Positions 53,301 to 62,800 of a stretch of 64,000 bases of DNA are shown here, one piece after another (the first letter of the stretch is position 1; each line of letters starts with the position of its first letter). This stretch comes from a virus: IMG/VR virus record IMGVR_UViG_3300020195_000009, positions 1 to 64,000 of that record, one strand, 5' to 3'. The notes under the pieces were generated by a model. That model saw nothing but the letters and a program-made list of their open reading frames with translations, was not told where the DNA came from and did no database searches. The position numbers were made by a program, and so were the translations under genes.

Positions 53301-55737
53301 AGAGTGGGTTCCCCGTGGGAAACGGCCCAGGGGTGTTGCTTTGTACGGTCAGTAGACCGCTGCCGACGCTGGCAATACCGAGACCCTTGCGCTCCCAGGG
53401 GACCAGGTCGTTTTCGGGGAGCACATCCGCCGTATAAGAAACTGACGTAGATTCAATCGATCTTGATAGAGGCGGATACGCGATCTTGTGGATCGGCGTA
53501 TTGAGGACCAGAAGGTTGGGATCGTTCAACGCAACCGAGTAGGCTCTCTCAAACGCCCGGTAATGCAGCTCTCGAAACAAGGGTTGGATGAGATCCGCCC
53601 GAATATCATCCGGCATAAACGTCGCCGGTTGAATCGTAACGTTCCGGTATCGGTACGCATGTTGAGTCGGATTTTGGCGGCCTACGTCGTTGTTCCAGTT
53701 GTTGAGCCGGAACTCCTTTGAATTCAACCGTCTAAACTCGATGGTCGGATCCTTGATCCAAGAATAATCGACCTTCACGTCGTCCGTGGGGGCCGGAGCG
53801 ACAGGAAGGACGACTTGACCAAGCAACCCGACGACTGCTTGAACCGCTGTGATGGTGTTGTTGATCTTAACAACTACATCCGCCGGATCGTCAGCGATCT
53901 CCCCCGTTCTTGGATCCACGAGCTTCCAAGTCATCGAACCGTTGTTAGGGTCAGGCAAACTGAAGCTCGCCTGGAGTCTCAGACGGGTGGCGTTGACCTG
54001 CCCCGTGATGAGGAACGAGCCGCTATTTAGGGTTGTCCCCCCAAGCTCAATCCGAAGCCCTACGTGACTCGATGTAAACGAACCCCCAGGAAGCACAACA
54101 TCATTGGAGGTGAACTGTGTTGCCCCAAAGGCGCTCGTTGTGTAGGTCTGGATCTCCCCGTCCACTCCGGTTTGTATGGTTAGCGGAGGTTTGACAATGG
54201 GCCCCTTGTCCGTGAACACGGACCGACTAACGAGGGGGGTGGCCGCCGAGAAGATGGCCATGTTGAAGATGGGATCAATCGGGTTACCCGCAGCGTCTTT
54301 AGGGGTCCCCGTTGCATTCACGATGAGCGTGTAGTTGCCGGAGCTGAACCCAACGGTCTCAAGAGCTACGGTTCGCTCATCGAGTGCCCTGACGGAACGG
54401 ATAGCTACCGGAGTAGGGCCTGTAAACGAGTACTCCCCAACCGAGAGAAGTGCCTCATCTATACGCATCAACTCATCGAATGACACCAAGAGCGTCCCAT
54501 CTTCGGGGAAGAATTGGACACTTACGACTTGGGGTTTCGAGGCGTTAGCCGTGAAGACACGTTGCCCAGAGAGGAAAGAACCGTGTATGGTCTTGAGCCT
54601 TATGACCGCTCCAACGTAGACCTTGCCGTTCGTTGACTTCGTTGTGTGCAGAAGGGCTCCTGTTGCCCCTCGGGTGAATTTCCACTGGAGCAGCCCCGTT
54701 CCAGGAGTGTATCCAGAACCAGGGACATACGTTCCGTTTGACGGATCATTGCCAGGAAGGTCTCGATCCACCGTGACCTTCGATCCATCAAAGTCGATGA
54801 CCCGGTAAGGCTCACCGGGTTCAAATGCGAAGGACGTTCCAGGGGACCCCGTGATGTAGAGGTACTGACCCACCTGAGAAGGGAGGAAGCTGCCTATGAC
54901 TGTATCGAATACTCTGGAATGAAAGGTCCCAGGATTCGTTTCAACGACCTGACCCGTCGTGCCCGTCTGAAGGGTCTCGATGACCAACTCAACCGTGTTT
55001 ATTGTGACCGGGTAGGCCTCTGCCTCGTTCGCAGTTACGGAGTAACGGTTCACATCGGAGGCCTCATCCAGATCCATTTCCTCAGGGAAATCAACGCTAA
55101 CCGTCAACCCATCCACACTTACAAAGTTCAGAGCCCCAACTTGCAAACCCTCATCTAGGGAAAGGACTTCAACCGTGGAGGGGTTGGCGTTGTATGCTTG
55201 CGTACCTCCTTCGGAAAGAAGGAGTGTGTCTACAGCTATCGCCACGAACGGCGACATACCTTCCACGAAGGTGAGGGTTTCTCCAACCTCAACCTGAAAC
55301 CCTATACTGAGGGTTTCTAGGAGGGTGAGGGTCTCTGCTCCAGCAAACGCTGCCTCATCCACATTGAACAAATAGGAGACGGTTTGGAGATCACCGTGGA
55401 GATCCACGATCTCGATGTCCACAGTGACTGGGTTGCCGTCTGCAAAAGCCGGGTGGGAGCTGATCGTGACGATAAGGTCAGGCCCGTCAAAGACGATCGT
55501 ACCCCCGAAGGATACGAGAAACTCGGAGTTTAGGATGACTTGTACGCCGTTGAGCTGCACCTTTAGGCTCAGGTCGTCGAACTCTGCGGAGGCATTGACC
55601 TGAAACTGTACCGGAGCCGCGATCGAGACTCCGGTTCCGTTCGGAATAGGTGACGCCGAAACAAGTGCGAACCCACCGGAGATCAGGGCCGAGCCGCCGT
55701 ATGGGGTCGTACCGTATGGGCTTCTCGCGAAGGACAT
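50317..55737 (-). CDS. Giant tail/adhesin protein with four LPEN plus jelly-roll modules (1806 residues)
   Basis: The head MSFARSPYGTTPYGGSA matches the 582-residue protein. Next come Ig-like domains and four LTLxE-type repeats (ETLTLLETLSIG; EVLSLDEGLQVG). From about 780 on, four large modules each open with a motif like ADVLPENDLVPW, GDLLPENSPAPW, GRSLPEDATPSPW or GDVLPENDPDFKTQW and close with a concanavalin/LamG-like strand pair (HSYRFFRGRDEIVRLFVDGE; HTYRITKSTGGDLVTLFIDN; HKYRLVRDPGGSVSLLLDA; HVYSLVKNVGNGTLDFLIDP). The fourth stops right at that strand. Probably a carbohydrate-binding adhesin. Confidence 0.65.
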   Translation of the reverse strand: MSFARSPYGTTPYGGSALISGGFALVSASPIPNGTGVSIAAPVQFQVNASAEFDDLSLKVQLNGVQVILNSEFLVSFGGTIVFDGPDLIVTISSHPAFADGNPVTVDIEIVDLHGDLQTVSYLFNVDEAAFAGAETLTLLETLSIGFQVEVGETLTFVEGMSPFVAIAVDTLLLSEGGTQAYNANPSTVEVLSLDEGLQVGALNFVSVDGLTVSVDFPEEMDLDEASDVNRYSVTANEAEAYPVTINTVELVIETLQTGTTGQVVETNPGTFHSRVFDTVIGSFLPSQVGQYLYITGSPGTSFAFEPGEPYRVIDFDGSKVTVDRDLPGNDPSNGTYVPGSGYTPGTGLLQWKFTRGATGALLHTTKSTNGKVYVGAVIRLKTIHGSFLSGQRVFTANASKPQVVSVQFFPEDGTLLVSFDELMRIDEALLSVGEYSFTGPTPVAIRSVRALDERTVALETVGFSSGNYTLIVNATGTPKDAAGNPIDPIFNMAIFSAATPLVSRSVFTDKGPIVKPPLTIQTGVDGEIQTYTTSAFGATQFTSNDVVLPGGSFTSSHVGLRIELGGTTLNSGSFLITGQVNATRLRLQASFSLPDPNNGSMTWKLVDPRTGEIADDPADVVVKINNTITAVQAVVGLLGQVVLPVAPAPTDDVKVDYSWIKDPTIEFRRLNSKEFRLNNWNNDVGRQNPTQHAYRYRNVTIQPATFMPDDIRADLIQPLFRELHYRAFERAYSVALNDPNLLVLNTPIHKIAYPPLSRSIESTSVSYTADVLPENDLVPWERKGLGIASVGSGLLTVQSNTPGPFPTGNPLFWSRSVDLTFPHVFAATWRMEINSTTPNGIFTGVAVGWSNDRRAIVMGYLLDGGVRKLGFLKKGFGNDPSTLSAWVGGILPSNDPSGLPFNFDWSISHSYRFFRGRDEIVRLFVDGEVVESLRVLEEDLPYLEELGDPFDQLQGIFFGSLDRQAESLSTWDVVRYLVLPTNPSQTAPSIFASYEGDLLPENSPAPWTLVGYHGTESLLGGSLILDSTSATTQATSEEVGLVGGDFRGFTRIEPLLLVSADVVLDVNVQLRTFTHGITPNAVMAAVDDGSRLIQLCFFPTQSQPKVSYPGRSLPEDATPSPWGALGSATARMVGRTLRIEDDTLLDGLVYFIEDLAPMASPDRIIEALIDYFAEFRFQVVSFLNDGTPVGFCGATVDVFDGTRSIGVMLRESVGVPQVAFHSDGTLLGIGSQFNFNWNDGLTHTYRITKSTGGDLVTLFIDNTLIGTYPYSSFLVSGGNPTISFGSATAGSVSSTSVVDWIYVNVWRAQPTSGVRKYVGIWKGTDPTSLTGYYFQLKTSGHAALAGNVLTDLSANFVAAGVAVGGDLVIDIGPNKGVYSIATVAPTVLTILSTFPFTPSEADYRIPTETDWTVAHKYRLVRDPGGSVSLLLDAIPSPVIRLDYSEVVLPASSLGISSIINQGLASITWGAFDPTNISQTSWDFVRYGITRSPTEIRIVPHHQFLNQRNVMSSPEHLFTTVAHNHTQFSSSSTGIPYPWEEFAENPAVIAFTRLNEGTPLVPSTQTYEVRRPSPVFEFVSGLNRPEDVLNNDGDFVTNDATLRVRLLVPKDVLYNDLKIIEQSTGEAEHIAPFSDEYNPIALKKLNWTKDVCAVYSGDVLPENDPDFKTQWVLESDDPGQVTATAFAGVLTYSTLASPTNTIYRNPTPLTDPAGLQTTVSFKLKLLNDATSGTGDTGVRFGFNAFGLTAALAFVSTPLGDREVRLLDLLSNTTLGAIPFDFLDGSYHVYSLVKNVGNGTLDFLIDP

Positions 55738-55772
55738 CGCTCAGACTGTTTTATAGGAAGACCCGTGGGTGC

Positions 55773-56099
55773 TTAGACGGTCTTGATGCTCAAGACCGCA
55801 AGCTCGACCAAAGGACCCCCACACGGCAAAACTCCTGGGTAGCTAGCCACCGTGAGCGGAAACGTGGTCGTCTCCCACTCGACGTATTTGTTGGGGTTAC
55901 TCAGCACGCACGCCGAGTCACGAGCCCGGAGTTTGTAGTAGGTGATAGTAGCGGCACCACCGCCCGAACTGAACAGCTCGCCGGTCCCGTGCTGCCCCCC
56001 GTCCGGCGTGAACGGCGAAGTGAAGACACCTCCGGCCCCGTCTTGGCCTCCGTCCGGCGTGAACGGCGAAGTGAAGCTCTCTCCGGTGAAGTTCGCCAT
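55773..56099 (-). CDS. Small structural protein with tandem repeat
   Basis: The product has 108 residues. The ATG at 56099 overlaps the upstream TGA (TGATG). Two 17-residue copies of FTSPFTPDGGQxGxG open the protein, encoded by a 51-base tandem repeat. The rest is a beta-rich domain (ATITYYKLRARDSACVL; YVEWETTTFPLTVASYPG). It lies between fibre genes. Function unknown. The repeat resembles a flexible linker. Confidence 0.55.
   Translation of the reverse strand: MANFTGESFTSPFTPDGGQDGAGGVFTSPFTPDGGQHGTGELFSSGGGAATITYYKLRARDSACVLSNPNKYVEWETTTFPLTVASYPGVLPCGGPLVELAVLSIKTV
56000..56076. repeat. 51-base tandem duplication (two copies)
   Basis: A 26-base stretch beginning CGTCCGGCGTGAACGGCGAA occurs identically at 56000-56025 and 56051-56076, a period of 51 bases (17 codons), inside the gene at 55773-56099. 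Identity at DNA level suggests a recent duplication. Confidence 0.8.
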
Positions 56100-57142
56100 C
56101 AGATTGTCGGCGACACGCCGGCCCAGACCGCCCAGACCTGTTGTGCCGTGGAAATCGCGCCTGGTCCGCCGATGTAAATCTTGTCCTTGGTGCCCACGGT
56201 ATCCGCCGTGTCTAGGTTCGTACGAAGGACGCTTCCGAAGCGGAAGAGAGTCGAAGCTCCCTTGCAGCCCGTCGCTATCGCCGACGCACCGGGTCGTATC
56301 CACCAGGCAGGAAGGAGGCTGTCTTTGCTCGTGAACGGGTTGGTGCCGGCAGTTGTGGTACCCCCCTCGATCGATCCGTTTGTACCTCCGTACGGAGCCA
56401 GACCGATGCGTTGGCTATTGCTCGTCGTAGATGCTTGAGCCAGGCTTGTGGCGCCAAGCCAGGCACGTGCATGTGCCGGATTTGTCGTGGTAGGGATGGC
56501 ACCGCCGACATGCCCGAAGGTAACCTGTTGCCCCCACGCGTTGAGGGGCGCTGCCGTCTCCGAAACGAACATGACTGCTGGATCGACGTCGGCGGACGGG
56601 AAGCTTCCAGCCGCCATGACGTCAAGGAAGAGACCGTTCTGGTAGCTCGTTGCTCCGATGAGCACGCCGAACGCGTAGAAGGAGTAGAACTCTGCTGAGC
56701 CGCCGCAGGCGATGTGCCACCGATAGGTGGCCTCGGTGTTGAACCACGACGCCAGAGGAGTAGCGGCGGTTCCAGCGCCGATCATGTAGACTTCGTCGGT
56801 CGCAGTCGGCGTCACGGTCGCAGCAGGAGAGCCACCAATGAACCCTGCCGAAGCAGAGTATTTGATCTGCCATCCGCGATTATCGGTCGTTCCGCGTTGG
56901 AAGATCAGCTCACGTGTTTGACCGCTAACGGCTGGAGCCCGCATCCGAACCCAAGCACTGCTGTTGCCGAGTCCGTTCGTACCTGAGGCACCACTCGTTA
57001 CCTGCGTGCCGCCAGCGCTGTAAGTAGTGCCGTCGCTGTCGTTCACCTTCGTCCATCCCGCCGTCATAAGGGTGGAGATGAGGAGGTACATGGCGACGGC
57101 GCCAGTAGCGGGGGTGTTGTTAACAGAGAACGAGTAGGCCAT
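56099..57142 (-). CDS. Tail fibre/structural protein (347 residues)
   Basis: It begins MAYSFSVNNTPATGAVAMYL. It is beta-rich, neutral and rich in Ala/Gly/Thr/Ser (WVRMRAPAVSGQTRELIF; YRWHIACGGSAEFYSFYAFG). The C-terminal part FTSKDSLLPAWWIRPG and DKIYIGGPGAIS reads like virion capsid or fibre decoration proteins. No hydrolase motif. Structural role from context. Confidence 0.55.
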   Translation of the reverse strand: MAYSFSVNNTPATGAVAMYLLISTLMTAGWTKVNDSDGTTYSAGGTQVTSGASGTNGLGNSSAWVRMRAPAVSGQTRELIFQRGTTDNRGWQIKYSASAGFIGGSPAATVTPTATDEVYMIGAGTAATPLASWFNTEATYRWHIACGGSAEFYSFYAFGVLIGATSYQNGLFLDVMAAGSFPSADVDPAVMFVSETAAPLNAWGQQVTFGHVGGAIPTTTNPAHARAWLGATSLAQASTTSNSQRIGLAPYGGTNGSIEGGTTTAGTNPFTSKDSLLPAWWIRPGASAIATGCKGASTLFRFGSVLRTNLDTADTVGTKDKIYIGGPGAISTAQQVWAVWAGVSPTI

Positions 57143-57164
57143 TTATTTCTTCGCTCCTATACCT

Positions 57165-58346
57165 TCAACCCCACGTGAGAATAACTTTCGCACTTGTACA
57201 CTCGACGTGATCCGTTGGCGCTCCGCTGTCCATGAAAAGCTGGACCTCGTAGTCCTTCAGGGCCGAAGGTAACGTCAGGGCTCCCGAAGTGAGGAATGCT
57301 GTAGTCGTAGACGTAGACGTCAACACAGAGCCGGCAACGATACCGCTGTCCGTGAGGTTGTAGAGCTGCACGGTCAGTTGAGGGGCCGTCGTATCCACCG
57401 CCACCTGGAACGTGATCTGTGCGTTGGCGGGGAACTTCGATGGGTCTAGTCGAAAGGACCCGATGCGCGTGGCAACCGTCTGACTCGTCGATTGAAGCCC
57501 AGAAACGCCGTTGAACTCTTTGAACTTGGGGAGGCCCAGAGGATCTGGAGTACCCACGCGGAGCACCTGCCAGTTGGTGCCATCAAAGGCCGTTTCGACT
57601 TCATAGGAGACCGTCCCATTAGGCGGGGCAACAAGAGCCAAAATGGTGGGACCAGCAATGCCGTTGAGTAGAGCGAACCCACCAGAGCCAGTTGTGAGGT
57701 TGATCTTGTACTTGAACCGCTTGCCGGTCGGAACGCCGGTCGAGTCGATCTGCTCGCTGTAGAGCCCGGTTCCCGTCAAGTTCAGGGTGCGCCAAGGCTT
57801 GTCCACGTCGTCCGTGATCGTGACCGTGCTTGGACTTGAAGATGTGAAGTTGACGGTCTGCTCCAACCCTATGAAGCGGCCGACACGGGAACGTAGGAAC
57901 CGGAACAAGAAGTCGAGGAACACATTGGCCCCTCCGTCTGCGCCCCCTTCCCATCCGGTTCGCTGAGCAGCGGCCGAACCTCCGATGTTGGTCATCGCGC
58001 CAGTCATGCCGGCACTCGGAAGGACGATGCCGTAATCCGTGTCCCCGATGCCGAAGAACCTCGTATCTGTCGTGACGACAGGCCCCGGATCCGTACGGAT
58101 CAAATGAACGAGGTAGACGCCATCGAGCGTCGGTGTCGCGTTTGCAACCTGCAAAGAGCTGTTATTGACTGTAGGTGGCGATGAAAGGGGGGCGGGCCAA
58201 GAGATGATCGTCCAAGCCCACGAGGTCGCACCACCTCCGGCGGCATCGGTAAGAATCACCGATACCCCGGTCACAAGCCCCAAGACCGACTGGCCGTCGC
58301 CGCCGATGTTGAGTCCTTGAGTGATTTGGATGGTCGCCTGGGGCAT
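57165..58346 (-). CDS. Virion structural protein with Ig-like N-terminus (393 residues)
   Basis: Residues 1-115 (PQATIQITQGLNIGGDGQSV; ATSWAWTIISWPAPL; LDGVYLVHLIRTDPG) fit an Ig/PKD-like fold with a Trp core. A helical stretch (ANVFLDFLFRFLRSRVGRFI) follows, then beta-sheets (FKYKINLTTGSGGFALLNG; PQLTVQLYNLTDSG; KDYEVQLFMDSG). Probably a fibre or baseplate decoration protein. It starts just after the 32-residue micro-gene. Confidence 0.55.
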   Translation of the reverse strand: MPQATIQITQGLNIGGDGQSVLGLVTGVSVILTDAAGGGATSWAWTIISWPAPLSSPPTVNNSSLQVANATPTLDGVYLVHLIRTDPGPVVTTDTRFFGIGDTDYGIVLPSAGMTGAMTNIGGSAAAQRTGWEGGADGGANVFLDFLFRFLRSRVGRFIGLEQTVNFTSSSPSTVTITDDVDKPWRTLNLTGTGLYSEQIDSTGVPTGKRFKYKINLTTGSGGFALLNGIAGPTILALVAPPNGTVSYEVETAFDGTNWQVLRVGTPDPLGLPKFKEFNGVSGLQSTSQTVATRIGSFRLDPSKFPANAQITFQVAVDTTAPQLTVQLYNLTDSGIVAGSVLTSTSTTTAFLTSGALTLPSALKDYEVQLFMDSGAPTDHVECTSAKVILTWG

Positions 58347-58349
58347 GGG

Positions 58350-58448
58350 TTAGGCTGCCTTCCTTAGCCGCCTGGCAATCGTGATCCGAAGCTCCCCGGT
58401 AATCGGATCGTACAGTCCGTAGACGATTCCATACTTAACCTTAGACAT
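58350..58448 (-). CDS. Micro-gene of 32 residues, GIY-YIG-like or unknown
   Basis: ATG 58448 to TAA reads MSKVKYGIVYGLYDP ... GELRITIARRLRKAA. VYGLYDPITGELR resembles the first strand and turn of GIY-YIG nucleases, but the YIG strand is not present, and a short basic tail follows. It stands alone between two structural genes with 3 bases to the next ATG, so it is probably translated. It may be a nuclease remnant or a small basic virion or regulatory peptide. Confidence 0.5.
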   Translation of the reverse strand: MSKVKYGIVYGLYDPITGELRITIARRLRKAA

Positions 58449-58467
58449 GAGACCTTAGCCTCTAAAT

Positions 58468-59001
58468 CTATGATAACGTTATGGAAAACGTCACGGTAAG
58501 TGTGTCATTGGTGAACAAAGTGCGAGGCGAGAACTGGATCTCGTGGGCCATGACTCCGACGGTGGCGTCGTCGAACAGGGCCGTCTTCTGGACGGTCTGA
58601 GGACCGGGGACGCCCGTGTACGTGAAAATCTTCTGGAGGACGGTCTGCGTTCCAACGCCCGTTGGGAGCGTGACGGTCGACAGAGCCCTTTGAAGACCGG
58701 CCGTGCTGGGAGTGTTCGTGATCTCCCCTGTCAGGACGGTGTCCGTCTGGGCCGGAGCGGCCGAGTCGTTGGTCAGGGCGATGTAGTTGAGACCGCCTCC
58801 AAGACCCGTACGCTGCCCGGCGGCACCGTAGAGGTAGGTGTGGATCTGAACTCGACCCGCGTTGGTGACGATGTTGTGAGCCTCTTGCTCATCGATCACA
58901 CGGCGAAGCCACAGGCCCGTCTTGTCATCGAAGTCATAAGCCCGCTCGTGACGGATGACAGCCCGTGCTCGGGGTCCGCGCATGGATTCTTGGATGAGCA
59001 T
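58468..59001 (-). CDS. Virion structural protein (177 residues)
   Basis: The ATG at 59001 has an excellent GAGGAGGAACTTC before it. A TTG at 59052 overlaps the upstream stop and would add 17 residues but has no such site. ARAVIRHERAYDFDDKTGLW and EAHNIVTNAGRVQIHTYLYG lead into beta-rich GLNYIALTNDSAAPAQ, QRALSTVTLPTGVGTQT and LTVTFSITLS. The layout resembles the 47839-48483 product. A baseplate or tail role is inferred from the neighbours. Confidence 0.6.
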   Translation of the reverse strand: MLIQESMRGPRARAVIRHERAYDFDDKTGLWLRRVIDEQEAHNIVTNAGRVQIHTYLYGAAGQRTGLGGGLNYIALTNDSAAPAQTDTVLTGEITNTPSTAGLQRALSTVTLPTGVGTQTVLQKIFTYTGVPGPQTVQKTALFDDATVGVMAHEIQFSPRTLFTNDTLTVTFSITLS

Positions 59002-59048
59002 GAAGTTCCTCCTCTCGGGGCTGCGGATAAAAGGTTCCGCGAAGACCC

Positions 59049-59864
59049 TCAAAAGTCCATCGAATGATCTTCATCGGAGACGGTTTGGTTTTCCTTGACG
59101 CCAAGCCGGTCACGGTCCTTCAAGCCTTGAGGGAAGACCCGAAAGTCCTCGTAGTAGTAGTTCGCCAATCGCCAGCGATGGGAATCAAGAATCTTCCCCC
59201 CTTGGTCCTCGTTGGGCTTGTACGTGTCTCGGAAGAGGTAGCGGATCCGAAAGAGCGTGTGAGCCGGACGGATGATGTCGAGGATCAACCGGATGTTGGA
59301 ATCCAGGGTGAACACGTCCGGGGGGAAGCCACCTCCGATCGCTTCAATGTCAATTTGGAACCCGAACTGATCACTGATGTCGAGACCTGAAGCCCCGGCC
59401 CGGACCAAGAGGAAGTTTTCCGTGACGGTCACCCCCTCAGAGACGAAGAGGGTCACCCCGTCCCGCATGCTTGAAGGGACCGAGCCTTGGAAGTAGATGC
59501 GGATGACGTTCAGAAGGAACTGCTTGAATTCAACATCATCGAAGGTGGTCGTAGGTAGCCGCCCATTCAAGAAGACCAAGTACCCGATGAGACTGTAGAG
59601 GAAGTCTGAGCGAGTGTTCTGGAAGTTGGAGTCGAAGTCCACGTCCTCCAGGGCCAGCTCCAAACGAGCCAACTCGACGGCAACAGCCTTGATCTCGTTC
59701 GTGTAATTTGGCCCTTGAACCGTCGAGATCCAGTTGGACGGGAGCAGGTTCAAGAGGGTCGTGAAGACCGCTTGAGACCTCTGGGCGAGGCGGAAGTTGT
59801 ATTCTTTGCCCCGCTGTTGGATGGTAAAATTTACGCGATCAGGATCCCTATTGAAGCGAGCCAT
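59049..59864 (-). CDS. Baseplate protein, tail protein I-like position
   Basis: The product has 271 residues. It lies directly downstream of the J-like gene, where tail protein I (gpI/DUF2313-like) is expected. RLILDIIRPAHTLFRIRYL fits the conserved end of that family, where a Pro-Ala-His segment is typical. The middle has GVTLFVSEGVTVTENFLLV, related to the LTLxE repeat. gpI bridges the baseplate wedge and fibres in P2/Mu-type tails. A gp25-related fold is not excluded. Confidence 0.55.
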   Translation of the reverse strand: MARFNRDPDRVNFTIQQRGKEYNFRLAQRSQAVFTTLLNLLPSNWISTVQGPNYTNEIKAVAVELARLELALEDVDFDSNFQNTRSDFLYSLIGYLVFLNGRLPTTTFDDVEFKQFLLNVIRIYFQGSVPSSMRDGVTLFVSEGVTVTENFLLVRAGASGLDISDQFGFQIDIEAIGGGFPPDVFTLDSNIRLILDIIRPAHTLFRIRYLFRDTYKPNEDQGGKILDSHRWRLANYYYEDFRVFPQGLKDRDRLGVKENQTVSDEDHSMDF

Positions 59865-59867
59865 GAT

Positions 59868-62800
59868 TCACCTTGCCGTTGCTTCGCGGAAGGTAATCGT
59901 AAAATTGCCCAGGTCCACGAACTCCACCCCGGAGGACGTGATGTCCTTGGTCCCCGAGTCCCCTCGAATCACGTAGCTGGCAGCATAGACGTGGTTCGTA
60001 GGTTCATCTGGAGGGAGATCCGTACCTGAGAGAGAGATCACGATGTGGTTAGCGGTCCTCCGAAGAAGTTCTGCTTCTTGGGATGCCAGCGTAACGAAGC
60101 CATCCGCAACAAGCGTAGGGGTGTCCGTGTACCCGATGATCGAGGCACCTCCAGAACCAATGATGAAGGCTTGGTTAGGTCCTGTGGCAACCGCCGTGAG
60201 AGATTCAGCGAGGGTGAGAGGCTCATCATCTTGGAACACCCCCTTGTGTTCCGTGATGAGCCCACCTCCGTCCGTGGTGGGGAACCTCAACGCACTCGTC
60301 AAAAGGAATACTTGATTACCGCCGATGTCCAGGGAGGAGGTATGAACGTTGGCTGTAGACAAGCTCTCGCGAAGTTTCCTAGACCCGTCGGCGTAAGCCA
60401 TGCGGGCCAGAGGGATGACCTGGAAGTCAACGCCCCCCGTCGAATCGACGGTGTTGATCAGGTCCGACTGTGCAATCCCTTGCCCAATGAGTCGCCGGTT
60501 CAACTCGATGCTCACGTTGGATCGGATGTCCGGGTCGGCTTTATCTCGGGTTGCACCGGGAAGAAGCTGAACCGTGGTTTCAACCTCGACCGAGTTCTGA
60601 ACAGATTGCTTGACGATTACGTCAGCCGTGGTGTGCCGTCGCGCGTTGATCGTTCGCTGGAGCTGCTGGAGCAAGTCGTTGATGACGTAGTTGACCGTGA
60701 AGTTCTCATCATGGACGTAGTCGATCGAGACAGTCGCTCCGTTCGGGATGTCGCTACTGCTGGTACGAACGAGCCGCACTGGGGTCGTGGAGGTCCCGTC
60801 GATGATCTCGTAGTCTGGGACCGTGGTGTCCGGGCTATCGTACTCAATAGAACGATCCGCATTGAAAACTCGGATCGTCTTCGTGTTGATGCCAATGCTG
60901 AGAAGCGGCTCCTCGATGAAACCGATGAGGACGTGCTGCTCATCGTTGACCGTGATGCTGTCTCCAGAGGGGATGCCTCCGACTTGGTTGATTGACAGGA
61001 AGTCTCCAGCGATGGTGCTCTCACCCTCCAGGAGAGGGTCCTCAATCTTGTAGAGGTCGTACCCTAGCGTTGAGTTGAGTGTGCCCGAGATTTCACCTAC
61101 AACCGACACGACACGGCGAACCGGCTGAAAAGTGAACTTGAATTGATTGAGCGTTCGGAACCGATAATCCGCAGTGATGACGTCATCGATCCCCGTAACG
61201 GGTTGACCAGAGAGCAACGGGTTCAACTTGAACGTCTGGTAGTCCACGAGGGTGACGCCCGTGAGATCGTAGTCGAGCCCTTGAGTCACATTTCGGACGC
61301 CAAGGCTCTGACCTATGTTGTCTAGGATCTCCGTGATCGGGGTCGTGGGGCTGACGCGGCTGTCTTGGACTCGGAAGATGAGGTTTGTCAGATCGAGGAT
61401 TTGGCATTGGATGTCTCTAGCCACCTCGAACGTGAAAGCGAACTTCTCGGTTACCTGACGCTCCCGAAGACCCTGGACCCAGATGTCTACCTTCCCACCA
61501 ATGTGCTTTCGTCGCACATCATCGTAATCACGCATCATCAGAGCATCGCCGGACTTGATGACCTTGGCTTTGAGAACCCCGATTTGCTCTGCCGTGGTTG
61601 AGGCGTAGCCGCCTTCCGTTCCAGTATCAACGGAGATGAATCCCAACATAGCCCGAACAGCAAGGTCGGCATTTGATTCACGGTCATTACCAAAGACAGT
61701 CGCTTCCGTGTTCGTTACCAGGAGCCCTGAAACTCCTTGGGCGCTCTTGATCTGACCCGCCGGACGGTTACCTGCGTCCCCGATGGTCTCAGCAACGATA
61801 TCGACGACAAGTTCATAACGCTTCGTGTCGAAATTGAAGAAGGCGTCAGCGTTGGCAGCCGAGAGGATAAAGGTCCCGCCGACTCTGAAACGGACTGAAG
61901 GAACGCCTAGTGTGGCATCAGCATCGGTTGCCAGGAGAGTTCCTGAGGGGACGGGAACGTCAAAGAGGGGCTTCGAGGTCGTGTAGAAGACCGCCTGACC
62001 AACGGCGGGGCGACCTGGAAGCCTCTTCTTGCTGGCGTTACCCGCCAGCTTGTCAAAGGCAGAGTCGATGAGGCCCTGAACGGCCGTGTTGCTGGTGAAC
62101 CCAAGAGCTGCCCGAAGAGCTGTCTTGTAAGCGCTCGCTTCAACCGGATCCGACACCCCATCATTGTTGGTGTCATCGATCTGAATGAGAGTGAGGAAAC
62201 TCTGAGCCCGGTGAACGAAGTCGAGCAAGAAGTACAATCGCTCAGCTTCGGATGAGAACGGGTCTACAGACACGTCACGTGTCGTAGAGCCTGGAACCAA
62301 GCTGATTTCTTGGTTCACCCGCTGGATGGCCGTGATGAAATCAGCCGTGACGTTGAACTGGGTTCGACCAGGGAGGTCGCGGATAGCCGTGTCAATGGTG
62401 AGTGGAGCCCCAAGAACCTCTTGGGAGAAGGGGCTCTCAATCTCGATACTCGTTGAGCTATCAAAGTAGACGCCAGTTACAACGTAGAAGATGGGGTCTG
62501 CGTCCGAGACGTTGTTAAATTGATCCTCATTCAAGATCCCAGCCCCACCCGATCGGATATGCCGGAAGGTGATGAACTTGGTGAGAGTCCTGTCTTGAAG
62601 AGTCGCGCTGAACTTGAGGTCGTTAGTGAATTCGATCGCGGAGTATTTCCGGTCCAGTCGAACCCCTAACTCATTCCCGAAAGAGTCTTCCTCACTAACG
62701 CGAACACGAACGAAATCCCTGCTTTCAGTCGCCCATACAACCGAGTCAGCTCCAATTTCAAAGAGGTCTTCCTCGAATACATCGGAGGAGGCGGTAACGA

